This document shows, piece by piece, positions 8,678 to 17,347 of a stretch of 47,177 bases of DNA; the first letter of the stretch is position 1, and the number at the start of each line of letters is the position of its first letter. The translations under genes were made by a program, and so were the position numbers. The notes below the pieces were generated by a model. The model did not search any database and was not told the DNA's origin. It saw nothing but the letters and a program-made list of their open reading frames with translations. The stretch is from RI-106 sp964496875 (lineage in GTDB: Bacteria > Cyanobacteriota > Vampirovibrionia > Obscuribacterales > Obscuribacteraceae). The stretch spans positions 1-47,177 of the forward strand of contig CAZCBH010000034.1 in NCBI GenBank assembly GCA_964496875.1, in the 5' to 3' direction.

Positions 8678-9166
8678 ATGCGCAAATCCAATAATATCCT
8701 CGTCTCTGTCTCTTTAGTCGCGGCTTTTGCTCTGCTTGGTGTCTTGCCGCCCGATGCCTGCGGTCAGGATTCATCGACGTCGAATGACGGTGGCGTAGTG
8801 GTCCGCAAGAACGCCGACGGCTCCGTCGACACCTTCGATGCCACAGACCCTGCCGCCTCAGGCTCCGGTGCGACGCCTCAGAGTCAGGGAGGCGGAGGAG
8901 GCGGCGGCGAAATCCGTTATGGGGTGCATGGTGAAGGAAAACCCTATACCAAAAAACATGGCGACGGAGTGGTGGTTCGACGAAACGCCGACGGCACAAT
9001 CGAAACTTACGACACCTCAGAGACCACCGAGTACTTTCCTCTTGCAGGATCTGGCTCGACAAAACCTGCCGACAAGAAGAAGCGATCGGTGAAACGCAAA
9101 AGATCGAGCGCAGCCAGAACCACTTCGAAAACCGCAGCTAAAAAGCCGGCTCCCAAAAAGAAATAG
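8678..9166 (+). CDS. Secreted protein with an internal duplication and a basic tail, unknown
   Basis: 162 residues. Residues 1-30 are a signal peptide (VSLVAAFALLGVLPPDACG). A motif is duplicated at residues 38-57 and 95-114; both copies share GVVVR-NADG followed by an acidic/aromatic pattern ending in Y/F-D. A poly-Gly stretch (71-77) lies between them. Residues 133-162 are extremely Lys/Arg-rich and end PAPKKK, like a histone-H1 or AlgP tail. An exported protein with such a tail could bind nucleic acid or acidic polysaccharide (inference). It is followed closely by a hairpin terminator. No family recognised. Confidence 0.7.
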   Translation: MRKSNNILVSVSLVAAFALLGVLPPDACGQDSSTSNDGGVVVRKNADGSVDTFDATDPAASGSGATPQSQGGGGGGGEIRYGVHGEGKPYTKKHGDGVVVRRNADGTIETYDTSETTEYFPLAGSGSTKPADKKKRSVKRKRSSAARTTSKTAAKKPAPKKK

Positions 9167-9178
9167 AGAGCAGATAAA

Positions 9179-9207
9179 AAGAGAAGCGATTGCAAGTCGC
9201 TTCTCTT
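9179..9207. terminator. Bidirectional hairpin terminator
   Basis: An 11-bp perfect stem (AAGAGAAGCGA at 9179-9189 with TCGCTTCTCTT at 9197-9207) encloses a 7-nt loop. A-rich sequence precedes it (9176-9180). It lies between the ends of two convergent genes (stops at 9166 and 9232), so it probably serves both. Confidence 0.75.
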
Positions 9208-9231
9208 ATCCCGAGAAAGGCTCAGGTGTCT

Positions 9232-9362
9232 TTATTTCGCGGCGGCTCGGATACTCTTGACGAATTTAAGAGCAGCCAGCTTTTTGAGGTCGACTATTTT
9301 GATATAGCCGATGACGCGTTCTTGATTTAGATGCTCTATCTTCACTAATCCGGCTGCCTGAA
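9232..9362 (-). CDS. C-terminal fragment of a protein entering from the 9363-9462 gap
   Basis: Between the gap and a TAA at 9232-9234 one minus-strand frame is open for 42 residues. It has protein-like composition, with IEHLNQERVIGYIKIVDLKK and a basic end. The neighbouring VIT/VWA gene reads into the other side of the gap in the same direction, so this may be its C-terminus or the end of a separate gene. Reading the N run as exactly 100 bases would put the VIT/VWA frame onto an early stop here; the true gap length is unknown. Confidence 0.45.
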
Positions 9363-9462
9363 NNNNNNNNNNNNNNNNNNNNNNNNNNNNNNNNNNNNNN
9401 NNNNNNNNNNNNNNNNNNNNNNNNNNNNNNNNNNNNNNNNNNNNNNNNNNNNNNNNNNNNNN
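9363..9462. other. Scaffold gap (100 N)
   Basis: Exactly 100 N, so probably a placeholder of unknown true length. It interrupts or follows the 3' part of the VIT/VWA gene. Confidence 0.95.
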
Positions 9463-10796
9463 CCTTTGATATAGAGCGGTTTGCGTGCCCAGACATCGGC
9501 CAGATCTCTGGGGTAGACATCTTTGACCTCCACTCCGGCGATGTCGACTTTTACGTCGGTGAGAACCGGGTTGGCGATGCGAGAGTAGAAACGTTTACCG
9601 ACTTCATCGGCTTTCGAATTGAGCAGAACATACTCGGGCTCGCCGCCGCCTTCTCTGGCTATGCCGTCGATTAGAAAGCGGTTGATGCTGTTGCCGGTGC
9701 CGAAGGGGAACCAGCGTGATTTGCCGCGTAGCTTGCGGACCATTCCCAGTATCTCCATGTCATTGCCGACATAGCCATCGGTCATGAAGCTGACGATTCT
9801 CAGTCGATTCTCCGGGGCTTTCATCTGGCATACTCTTTCGACCGCCGGAGCCATCCAGGTTCCGCCACGAGCCGTCAGCCCCTTGATAAAGCGCTTCGCT
9901 TTCGCTTTCATCTCCGGACTGGATGTTTGCGGCTTATCGAAGAGAGCCTGGGAGGTGTTGTTGAATGTGATGATTTGAAAGGTGTCTCTCGGATTCATAT
10001 GATCTATGGCATAGTTCATCGTCTCTTTGGCTTTATCCAGGGGCTTTCCGTTCTGGGAGCCCGAGCAATCTATTAAAAAGACCATCTCTTTGGGAGCCGC
10101 TTCGGTAGGACTTACTTTTTGGGGTGGAACCAGCATCAGGGTGAAATAGCCGGACCCGTCTTTATTGAGGCTCTTTTGCGGATCGCGATAGGTCAGGGCA
10201 CCGCTTTTGATGGCATCACCGGCAACTTGCCAGCTCAGGACGAAGTCTTTATTTGGAATTGTCTTTTTGCCGACCAGGCTGATCTCGGCCAGACCTTTTT
10301 TGTTTAGATCTCCTTTCACCGTCACTTCGTGAAGCATCGATTTCAATTCGCTCACCGGCATGGAGGCATCGAGGCTGACATCGATAGATAGATCGTGACC
10401 GGCTCTTGTCCCTTTTGGTGTTATAGGTGGTGTTATTCTGGCTTTGTCCGTTACTGTTTCTGAGTTCGGAATGAAGCGGGGACCGACCACCGTGGGGAAA
10501 GAGAAACTGTACTTGCCGTCTTCAAAGGGCAGAAGGTCGATGTATTCGATAGTCACCTCCACCGATCTACCCGGCTCTATATTAGCCACCGATTGGGTGA
10601 AGATGTTGGGCCTCTCTTGCTCGAGAAGAGAGGCAACCTGACCGGTGCGGCGAGCCGCTTCGTAAATGCGTTTTGCCTCCTCTCTTTTTTTGATATTGCC
10701 TTTTATTATTCTTTCGCCCACTTTCATGGTCATAGAGTCCACCGCCGCCGATTGAGAAAGCGGAAAGGTGTATACGGCCTCTATTTTGTCATTGAA
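9463..10796 (-). CDS. VIT and von Willebrand factor A domain protein, central part (both ends in gaps)
   Basis: About 444 residues lie between two N runs. Reading leftwards it opens inside a VIT domain (IEAVYTFPLSQSAAVDSMTM, then ERIIKGNIKKREEAK and ANIEPGRSVEVTIEY). A VWA domain follows with the MIDAS motif DCSGSQNGKP, then TFNNTSQALF and FMTDGYVGN. The last readable segment, DVWARKPLYIK plus a Gly codon, is typical of the region after VWA in this family. VIT/VWA proteins resemble inter-alpha-trypsin inhibitor heavy chains; bacterial members are usually exported. The signal peptide region lies in the gap at 10797-10896 and cannot be read. Confidence 0.85.
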
Positions 10797-10896
10797 NNNN
10801 NNNNNNNNNNNNNNNNNNNNNNNNNNNNNNNNNNNNNNNNNNNNNNNNNNNNNNNNNNNNNNNNNNNNNNNNNNNNNNNNNNNNNNNNNNNNNNNN
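10797..10896. other. Scaffold gap (100 N)
   Basis: Exactly 100 N. It removes the N-terminal part of the VIT/VWA gene. Known members carry roughly 80-100 residues (signal peptide and the start of VIT) before the first readable residue, so the true gap may be longer than 100 bases. Confidence 0.95.
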
Positions 10897-10936
10897 TTTT
10901 CATAAATAAGGCTTTCTCCAATCGCGCTTTCGCCAT
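10897..10936 (-). CDS. Possible N-terminal fragment of the VIT/VWA gene
   Basis: Thirteen residues (MAKARLEKALFMK) read from an ATG at 10934-10936 into the gap on the minus strand. The basic start would suit the n-region of a signal peptide whose hydrophobic core is lost in the gap. The only upstream ribosome-binding signal is a weak AGGCG. The link to the VIT/VWA gene is inference. Confidence 0.3.
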
Positions 10937-11028
10937 GACGCCTGTTAATTAGAGCCTAGCCAATGCCCGGCATTTTCTAAACCGGGAATTTCCTAGTTTC
11001 GGATTTGGGTTTAGAGCCGGTTTTGTTT

Positions 11029-11580
11029 TTAGTATTTCAATCGCATCGATAGAATTTTTGTCTTGCCATCGAAGCAGACTGGTTTTCCGTCGAAGCTGGC
11101 GCCCCAGACAATCAGATAGTCATAGCCGTTGTGTACTATCGATATGGTGCCGGGGGTTTCTTTCCATTGTGCCGGCGGTTCTTTTCTCCAGTCGGTCAGA
11201 TTCGATTCGCAAAGGGACGGCTCCAGAACGAATCTTACCCTTGCCACAGATTGGGAGGTCTCTTCGTCTGTCGACTGTTTTGTCAGGATCTTGTAGGGAT
11301 TCTCCGGCAGGGAGTGGGCTATTTTGAGCGCTTGCTCTTCTCTTTCCAGAACAAGAGGATCTAATAAGTCGATTTTTTTTCTCTCTTTGAAATAGGCACG
11401 CATTTTGGCAAGCACCGTTTTCATCTGGTGCGAAAGCTCAAGGTCGCACCGGGCTACGTCTTGCCTTGCGATTCTCATCTGCTCGTAGACTTGTCGAACC
11501 TGGGCACTGGAAGGCCTGGCCGAGGTCATATCGCAACAGGCGAATATGATCAGGACCAGGCCTGTGAGGAAGCTGAGCAA
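11029..11580 (-). CDS. Putative lipoprotein, unknown
   Basis: 183 residues from TTG at 11580. The N-terminus is hydrophobic (LLSFLTGLVLIIFACC) with a plausible lipobox ending at Cys. The mature part is helical and charged at first (QVYEQMRIARQDVARCDLEL), then beta-rich with GYDYLIVWGASFDGKPVCFD near the end. No family recognised. The frame stays open upstream past 11580 without ATG, and the upstream gene ends at 11613, so the exact start is uncertain. An earlier start would add a useful Lys/Arg before the hydrophobic core. Confidence 0.65.
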   Translation of the reverse strand: MLSFLTGLVLIIFACCDMTSARPSSAQVRQVYEQMRIARQDVARCDLELSHQMKTVLAKMRAYFKERKKIDLLDPLVLEREEQALKIAHSLPENPYKILTKQSTDEETSQSVARVRFVLEPSLCESNLTDWRKEPPAQWKETPGTISIVHNGYDYLIVWGASFDGKPVCFDGKTKILSMRLKY

Positions 11581-11612
11581 TAACTTGGTGCTTCTATCCA
11601 GGATGACAGCTT

Positions 11613-11879
11613 CTAGTGACCCTTTTCCGCATGGGGGTGGTGGATGACGAGCAGATTCGAATCCAGCTCCTCTACCCAGGCGGTGGGAACCTCTACCGAT
11701 TCCCGACCTTCCATGAGCGCTCTTTCTTTGAGATCCCAGAGATATTCGAATAAGCCGTCATGGGCGAGAATGGTGCGGTTGTCTCTTCTGTTGTCATAGG
11801 CATGATTGAGGCTTCTTTTCAGAAGGTCTACCTGTACTTTTACCAACTCATTCTTTTCTTTCTTGGACGGTCTTCCCAT
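11613..11879 (-). CDS. Small charged protein, unknown
   Basis: 88 residues with a basic N-terminus (MGRPSKKEKNELVKVQVDLL), a helical middle and a His-rich end (HHPHAEKGH). The ATG at 11877-11879 has GGGAG 8 nt upstream. It lies 32 bp before the putative lipoprotein in the same direction and its stop overlaps that open frame, so they may be co-transcribed. There is no recognised domain; the MGRPSKKE start resembles small DNA-binding proteins, but this is not enough for a call. Confidence 0.6.
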   Translation of the reverse strand: MGRPSKKEKNELVKVQVDLLKRSLNHAYDNRRDNRTILAHDGLFEYLWDLKERALMEGRESVEVPTAWVEELDSNLLVIHHPHAEKGH

Positions 11880-12018
11880 TTTTCAACTCCCGTGCAAATC
11901 AAAGGCGTCTTTCTCGTCCTTGCAATATGCCCAGGCGAACACTCAATTCTCCAGGCAGCATGGATGTCAAGTGATTAAAATTATCAGGCTGCTGCCCGGC
12001 AGTGGTTTACGCAGATAA

Positions 12019-12118
12019 NNNNNNNNNNNNNNNNNNNNNNNNNNNNNNNNNNNNNNNNNNNNNNNNNNNNNNNNNNNNNNNNNNNNNNNNNNNNNNNNNN
12101 NNNNNNNNNNNNNNNNNN
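12019..12118. other. Scaffold gap (100 N)
   Basis: Exactly 100 N, starting about 20 bp beyond the stop of rpsU copy 1. The intergenic sequence at 11880-12018 shows no convincing gene. Confidence 0.95.
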
Positions 12119-12136
12119 CAAAAGAGAGTTGATTGC

Positions 12137-12310
12137 TCAGGAGCGACGCTTGCGGGCGGCTTCTGCTTTTCTCTTCTTCTTGACGCTCGGTTTTTCATAG
12201 CGCTCGCGGCGCTTGATCTCTGAAAGAATACCTGCCTTTTGTATTTTCTTCTTAAAGCGCTTAAGGGCCTGTTCTATGCTTTCGCCTTCAGATACTCGGA
12301 CTTCAGACAA
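12137..12310 (-). CDS. rpsU: Ribosomal protein bS21 (copy 1)
   Basis: 57 residues with the full S21 pattern: VRVSEGESIEQALKRFKKK, then QKAGILSEIKRRERYEKPS and a Lys/Arg-rich tail ending RKRRS. S21 binds the small subunit near the anti-Shine-Dalgarno end of 16S rRNA and helps initiation. The start is TTG at 12308-12310, preceded by GGGGGGA at 12317-12323 and 6 nt of spacing. It lies 166 bp downstream of the EF-G-like gene in the same direction but has its own possible promoter. A second copy is at 39546. It is easily missed because the start is not ATG. Confidence 0.93.
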   Translation of the reverse strand: MSEVRVSEGESIEQALKRFKKKIQKAGILSEIKRRERYEKPSVKKKRKAEAARKRRS

Positions 12311-12361
12311 GGGTCCTCCCCCCTGGATTCACTACCAGAAACACTAACTCTAGATTGGGCC

Positions 12362-12390
12362 ATATTATCATCGATTTATCCCCGCAACAA
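12362..12390 (-). promoter_or_regulatory. Possible promoter of rpsU copy 1
   Basis: On the minus strand TTGTTG (12385-12390) and TAATAT (12362-12367) are 17 bp apart, about 52 bp upstream of the TTG start. Both boxes are imperfect. Confidence 0.4.
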
Positions 12391-12476
12391 CTGTTTTTGA
12401 ATCTCTTTTGGCCCTGCTTTGGATTTGTTCTGTATCAGGATTCAATATCGGACATATTGAAAATGGATGGACCAGA

Positions 12477-14558
12477 TCAGGACTCGGCCGAGGCGGTGGC
12501 CTCTTGAATCAGTTGCTGGGAGATATTGGCAGGTACCTGGGCGAAGTGATCGAATTGCCAGGTGTAATAGCCCAGACCCTGGGAGTGGGTTCTGAGCTCG
12601 ATGATGTAATCCCAGAGCTCTGCCTGGGGCATGTGGCAACTGACTATATCCCACCTCTGTCGATCCGGATCTGCGGCAAAACCGAGGATCTGCCCTCGCC
12701 GTCCGGTTACCTGCCCGAGCACACCGGAGGTGTATTCGTTCGGTACGAAGATTTTGACTTCGGCGACCGGCTCGAGAATATACGGATTAGCTTTGGCCAT
12801 GCCGTCCTTCATGCCTAAGATAGCGGCCATCTTGAAGGACATCTCGTCACTGTCCACGTCATGGAACTTACCGTCATAGAGATTGACCGAGATATCTATA
12901 CAGGGATTGCCCGCCAGAGGTCCTTTATGAAGAGCCTCCATGACTCCTTTTTCCACACCGGGGATGTACTGTCTGGGAACTGAGCCACCGACGATTGATT
13001 CGCTGAATTTTATTCCGGCACCTCTTTCTTGCGGCTCTATCTTGAGAAAGACTTCGCCGAACTGGCCCTTGCCGCCGGATTGTTTCTTGTGTCGCCCGTG
13101 ACCTTCCACCGCTTTGGAGATCGTCTCTTTGTAAGCGATTTTAGGTCGGCTGCTCTCGAGAGAGAGGTGATACTTGCGCTCCAGTCGCTGGCGGTTCAAT
13201 GTGAGGTGCACTTCTCCCTGACCGTAGAGACAGAATTCGTGGGTGTCGGGATCTCTGTCCACTTTCAGAATCGGATCCTCTTCTACAATTTTGTGGAGGA
13301 GGCTGGAAAGTTTTGTCTCATCGGCGCGGTTCTTGGGTGCTATCGCAAGAGAATACAGAGGCGGAGGCTCCGGTGGAGTCGGCATCACCGTTGAGGAAGA
13401 ATCGCTTACGATTGTGTCGCCGGTCTGGGGGGTCTCCATCCTGGATATCAAAACAATCGAGCCGGGACCGGCTGTTTCGACGGTATCGTGTTTCTTGCCC
13501 TGGGCTGTATAGAGCCCTCCCATTCTCTCTTTGTTGCCACCACTGTTAGTGGCGGAGAACAGGGTGTCGTGGGCTACTGTTCCGGTAAAGACTCGAACCA
13601 AAGAGGCTTTGCCTGTCTGCGGATTGACATAGGTCTTAATCACCTGGCCTATGACGGTGCCGCTATCCTTTACTTCTATTTTGTTGCCATCCCTGTCTTT
13701 GTATTCTCTTTCCAGCGGTGAAGGACAGAGCGAGATAATCAGATCGAGCAGAGGCACCAGGCCGCCATTTGTCATAGCTGAGCCGATAAGAATGGGTACG
13801 AAAGTTCCGGCTTTCAGTGCCAATCCCAGATCCTTCTCCAGCATCGCAAGCGGTGGTTCTTCTCCTTCGAGAACCATCTCGAGCAGATCATCGTCGGTGT
13901 CGGCAAGGCTTTCGATCAGCTTTTCTCGGGCTTGTTCCAGTTGAGGTTTGAGCTCTTCCGGGATATCCGTGTGTACCGGCTCACCCTTGTCACCATAGGT
14001 AAAGGCTTCTTGTTTCAGAACACTGACATAGCCTTTGTAGTCCTCGCCTGTTCCGATTGGATAATGCAGTGGTGCCAGAGGTCTCGGGGTCTTATTGCCC
14101 GGCATCTCTTTGAGGACGCGCATGGTTTCAGAAAGGGGGATGTCGGTCTTGTCCATTTTGTTGATCAAGACCATGCGGGCCACACCAATTTCTTCGGTGA
14201 AATTCAGAAGGGTGTCCATTTGAATCAATCTGCCCGGATCGGGCTCGACAACGAAGATGGCTGTGTCCACGCCCATGAGGGCAAGTTTTACCTCTTCGGT
14301 GAAGTCGATGAATCCTGGGCAATCGAGGACGTTGAATTGAACGCCTTTATAGTTGAAGTGGGCCGCTGATACCTGGGTAGAAATTTGTCTGTCGGTAGAC
14401 TCGGGTTCATAGTCTGTGGTGGTGGTGCCGTCCTGGATCTTGCCCAGTCTCGATATGCTGCCGGTGAGGTGAAGAAGCGCCTCTACCAGACTTGTTTTCC
14501 CGCTTTTGTTGATACCTATGAATGCTACATTGCGAATTTTGGTTGCATCAGTGGACAC
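12477..14558 (-). CDS. Elongation factor G-like translational GTPase (FusA2 type)
   Basis: 693 residues, the usual EF-G length. P-loop GINKSGKT at 15-22, switch I DGTTTTDYEPES at 43-54, G3 DCPGFID at 79-85, NKMD at 133-136. Domain IV is recognisable from KQSGGKGQFGEV. Canonical EF-G has DTPGHVDF at G3; here the catalytic His is Phe, and the switch I GITI is replaced by RQIST. This fits the EF-G-like FusA2 branch rather than the main translocase. Its function is uncertain: a stress or ribosome-associated GTPase is possible. It precedes rpsU copy 1 on the same strand. A canonical fusA should exist elsewhere in the genome. Confidence 0.88.
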   Translation of the reverse strand: MSTDATKIRNVAFIGINKSGKTSLVEALLHLTGSISRLGKIQDGTTTTDYEPESTDRQISTQVSAAHFNYKGVQFNVLDCPGFIDFTEEVKLALMGVDTAIFVVEPDPGRLIQMDTLLNFTEEIGVARMVLINKMDKTDIPLSETMRVLKEMPGNKTPRPLAPLHYPIGTGEDYKGYVSVLKQEAFTYGDKGEPVHTDIPEELKPQLEQAREKLIESLADTDDDLLEMVLEGEEPPLAMLEKDLGLALKAGTFVPILIGSAMTNGGLVPLLDLIISLCPSPLEREYKDRDGNKIEVKDSGTVIGQVIKTYVNPQTGKASLVRVFTGTVAHDTLFSATNSGGNKERMGGLYTAQGKKHDTVETAGPGSIVLISRMETPQTGDTIVSDSSSTVMPTPPEPPPLYSLAIAPKNRADETKLSSLLHKIVEEDPILKVDRDPDTHEFCLYGQGEVHLTLNRQRLERKYHLSLESSRPKIAYKETISKAVEGHGRHKKQSGGKGQFGEVFLKIEPQERGAGIKFSESIVGGSVPRQYIPGVEKGVMEALHKGPLAGNPCIDISVNLYDGKFHDVDSDEMSFKMAAILGMKDGMAKANPYILEPVAEVKIFVPNEYTSGVLGQVTGRRGQILGFAADPDRQRWDIVSCHMPQAELWDYIIELRTHSQGLGYYTWQFDHFAQVPANISQQLIQEATASAES

Positions 14559-14695
14559 TACTCTTCTCCTTTGTTGGCAAGAGGGAGCTCAACGTTGCTA
14601 ATATAGATATGCCCGAAAGCATATCCCATATATGCGCTAATTAACAAGAAGCGCTTGATAGCCACATTGATTTTGCTGAAACCGGGAAGACAGGC

Positions 14696-15217
14696 TCAGT
14701 GTGCGTATTGATCCTGGGCGTTCTGTTGAGTGCCGTGTTCTCCAGGCAACATGCTTTTTGAAGGATCTTCGTAGATTTTGGTCTGGAATATCTTGTCGAT
14801 CTGCTGGCCGGCTCGGGCGACTATGGGCCAGCGATAGTTGGCCGGAGGACTGTAGATAATGGCCTGGGGCTTGGATCTGTCTCCTGCTGCCAGAATTAGA
14901 TTGACCGTATCCGAACCGGGAAGTCCTACGAAATCTGCTCCGAACAAAAGGCAAAAGATGGACGTGAGAAAGAAGAGCGGGCCAATGATCATGTGGCAGA
15001 GCAGCCCCTCTTTTTTCTTGATCAAAGAGTTTTCACCGGGCGGCAGATGAATGAGCCAGGGAGAGATTAACGTAATCGGAAGAAATCCGGACCAGTAGTA
15101 GCATCGGCCCAGAACCGCAGCGGACCAGCCCTTGTAGACAAAAGATAAGCCGAGGACCAGGAGCAAAACTCCTATAAGCGTAATGGCCCAGGGTGGCAGT
15201 GTATTCAAAATACCCAT
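14696..15217 (-). CDS. Membrane protein with about three spans, unknown
   Basis: 173 residues. Hydrophobic segments lie at about 10-28 (WAITLIGVLLLVLGLSFVY), 35-55 and 75-95 (HMIIGPLFFLTSIFCLLFGA). A soluble tail of about 75 residues ends QNAQDQYAH. No family recognised. It starts at ATG 15215-15217, divergent from aspS and 138 bp upstream of the EF-G-like gene. Confidence 0.65.
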   Translation of the reverse strand: MGILNTLPPWAITLIGVLLLVLGLSFVYKGWSAAVLGRCYYWSGFLPITLISPWLIHLPPGENSLIKKKEGLLCHMIIGPLFFLTSIFCLLFGADFVGLPGSDTVNLILAAGDRSKPQAIIYSPPANYRWPIVARAGQQIDKIFQTKIYEDPSKSMLPGEHGTQQNAQDQYAH

Positions 15218-15399
15218 GGTAAGTTTCGTCTCCCCGCAAATTTCCGGAGTGTTAGTACTGTATCTAGTTTACATTGTCTCAGTATTAGTTGTGCTACTTA
15301 TCAAATACCACGCTACTAGATTACAATATTCACTCCGCCCGGTTTAAGTCAGAAAACGCAAGAATATCCGGGTTTTACCAGTTGATGGGGGGATTGAAA

Positions 15400-17202
15400 G
15401 TGTCCATTAAACGTGACACCTACTTGGGTCAGTTGACTCCGAATTGTGCCGATAAAGAAGTGTGCGTAGCCGGATGGGTTAATGCCCGGCGCGATCTCGG
15501 CGGCATGGTATTCGTGGAATTGCGTGATAATTCAGGCAAACTGCAGCTGGTCTCCGACCCCAACCGCAACAAGGAAGTACACGATACTTTCGTAAAGCTC
15601 CGTAGCGAATGTGTTCTTATTGTAAAGGGCAAGCTCAGCCGCCGTCCGGAAGGAACAGAGAAGCCTGAGCAGCCTAATGGATTGCTGGAGCTCTATCCTG
15701 ATCAGGCCGAGATCTTGAACATGGCCGGTCCCATACCTTTTCAAATCGATCTCGGTCGTCAGGTGGACGAGGCATTGCGTCTGAAGTATCGCTATTTAGA
15801 TTTGCGTCGCAAGGACATGCAGAATAACCTCATGCTCCGGCATCGGGTCACCACCGCCATTCGCAGTTATCTGGTCTCTAAGAATTTTATCGAGGTGGAA
15901 ACCCCCATTCTCACCCGGGCTACTCCTGAAGGGGCTCGGGATTTTCTTGTGCCCAGCCGATTGAATGTCGGTGATTGGTACGCATTGCCCCAGTCTCCTC
16001 AGCTCTTCAAGCAGACCTTGATGGTAAGCGGTATCGAACGATACTATCAGATAGCCAGATGTTTCCGGGACGAAGACCTGCGCGCCGACCGGCAACCGGA
16101 GTTCACCCAGGTGGATATCGAGATGGCTTTCGTAGATGAGACCGATGTGCAGTCGGTAACCGAAGGGCTTTTGCAAGCGGCATTTGCCGAGGCCGGTGTT
16201 CAAATAGCTGTTCCATTTCAACGCATACCTTATCACCAGGCCATGGAGTTATATGGGTCGGATAAGCCGGATCTGCGCTTCGATCTCTCTTTCAAGGATC
16301 TCTCTTCGGTGGCTGCGGCCTGCGATTTCAAGGTGTTCAAAGGGGCTGTGGAGAATGGTGGACAACTCAAATCTATCTGCCTGAAGGGCATGCAGGGCAA
16401 GCTCAGCAGAAAACAGTTCGACCTCTATCAAGATTACGCTAAAGACTGCGGTGCCAAGGGGCTTGCCTGGATCGAGTTTCTGCCCGAAGGTAAGCTTCGA
16501 ACCTCAGGCATCGAGAAATTCTTGAAACCCGAAGAGCTAGCTTCGATGAAAGATTTATCCGGCGCAGAGGATGGCGACCTTATTCTTCTGGTGGCCGACT
16601 CTAAGAAGGTGGTCGCCAATGTCCTCGGTAGATTGAGATTGAAGCTCGGAGAGGATTTCGATCTGATAGACAAGAGCCGCCATGAAATGGCATGGATTGT
16701 GGACTTCCCTCTCTTCGAATACAACGAAGACGAGAAGCGCCTGGAAGCTGTGCACCATCCATTCACCAGCCCCCGGGCCCAAGACATCGACAAGCTGTCG
16801 TCCGCACCCGAAGCCGCCCATGCCCGGGCCTATGATGTTATCTATAACGGGGTGGAGATTGGTGGCGGCTCTATTCGTATACACTCTAAAGAGATGCAGG
16901 ACAAGGTCTTCAGCGCCATCGGCATAGACGAGACGACTGCTCGTGATAAATTCGGATTTCTTCTAGAGGCGCTGGCCTCCGGGGCTCCACCCCATGGAGG
17001 AATCGCGCTTGGACTGGACAGACTGGTGATGCTCCTGGCTGGTGCCAAGTCGATTCGTGAAGTGATTGCTTTCCCTAAGACCCAGTCCGGCACCTGTCCG
17101 ATGACTAATGCACCATCAGCGGCACCAGAGGAACAGTTAAAAGAGTTACATATATCCGTTCATGACCGGGAAGTGAGTAAGATCACTGCCGATAAAGCCT
17201 GA
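15400..17202 (+). CDS. aspS: Aspartyl-tRNA synthetase
   Basis: 600 residues, class II. An N-terminal anticodon-binding OB fold (VAGWVNARRDLGGMVFVELR) is followed by the catalytic core with motif 2 FRDEDLRADRQPEFTQVD. The bacterial GAD insertion comes next. Motif 3 is GIALGLDRLVMLLAG, and TQSGTCPMTNAP lies at the end. It charges tRNA-Asp with aspartate. In species lacking AsnRS, bacterial AspRS can be non-discriminating; this was not resolved here. GTG at 15400 is preferred because GGGGGGA (15387-15393) lies exactly 6 nt upstream; the resulting length is normal. An ATG at 15385 and a TTG at 15289 are in frame but poorly placed. Confidence 0.96.
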   Translation: MSIKRDTYLGQLTPNCADKEVCVAGWVNARRDLGGMVFVELRDNSGKLQLVSDPNRNKEVHDTFVKLRSECVLIVKGKLSRRPEGTEKPEQPNGLLELYPDQAEILNMAGPIPFQIDLGRQVDEALRLKYRYLDLRRKDMQNNLMLRHRVTTAIRSYLVSKNFIEVETPILTRATPEGARDFLVPSRLNVGDWYALPQSPQLFKQTLMVSGIERYYQIARCFRDEDLRADRQPEFTQVDIEMAFVDETDVQSVTEGLLQAAFAEAGVQIAVPFQRIPYHQAMELYGSDKPDLRFDLSFKDLSSVAAACDFKVFKGAVENGGQLKSICLKGMQGKLSRKQFDLYQDYAKDCGAKGLAWIEFLPEGKLRTSGIEKFLKPEELASMKDLSGAEDGDLILLVADSKKVVANVLGRLRLKLGEDFDLIDKSRHEMAWIVDFPLFEYNEDEKRLEAVHHPFTSPRAQDIDKLSSAPEAAHARAYDVIYNGVEIGGGSIRIHSKEMQDKVFSAIGIDETTARDKFGFLLEALASGAPPHGGIALGLDRLVMLLAGAKSIREVIAFPKTQSGTCPMTNAPSAAPEEQLKELHISVHDREVSKITADKA

Positions 17203-17347
17203 GTCTCTGTCAACCGGGTAGTAAGTAGATTCGAAGTCCCGGCTTTTTACGGTGAAATCGAATCGCTCCCCCGTGTTAAAATGCCTAACGGAAGCGCTAT
17301 TAGCGAATTCAATTCTAACCAGGGAAAGTTCAGAGTCGGAGTCTTTT

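Noticed and set aside
11930..12018. TTGACA on the minus strand before the gap at 12019 as a promoter
   Set aside because: No acceptable -10 box occurs at 16-18 bp.
12408..14606. Several plus-strand open frames opposite the EF-G-like gene
   Set aside because: They are antisense shadows of a clearly coding, conserved gene.
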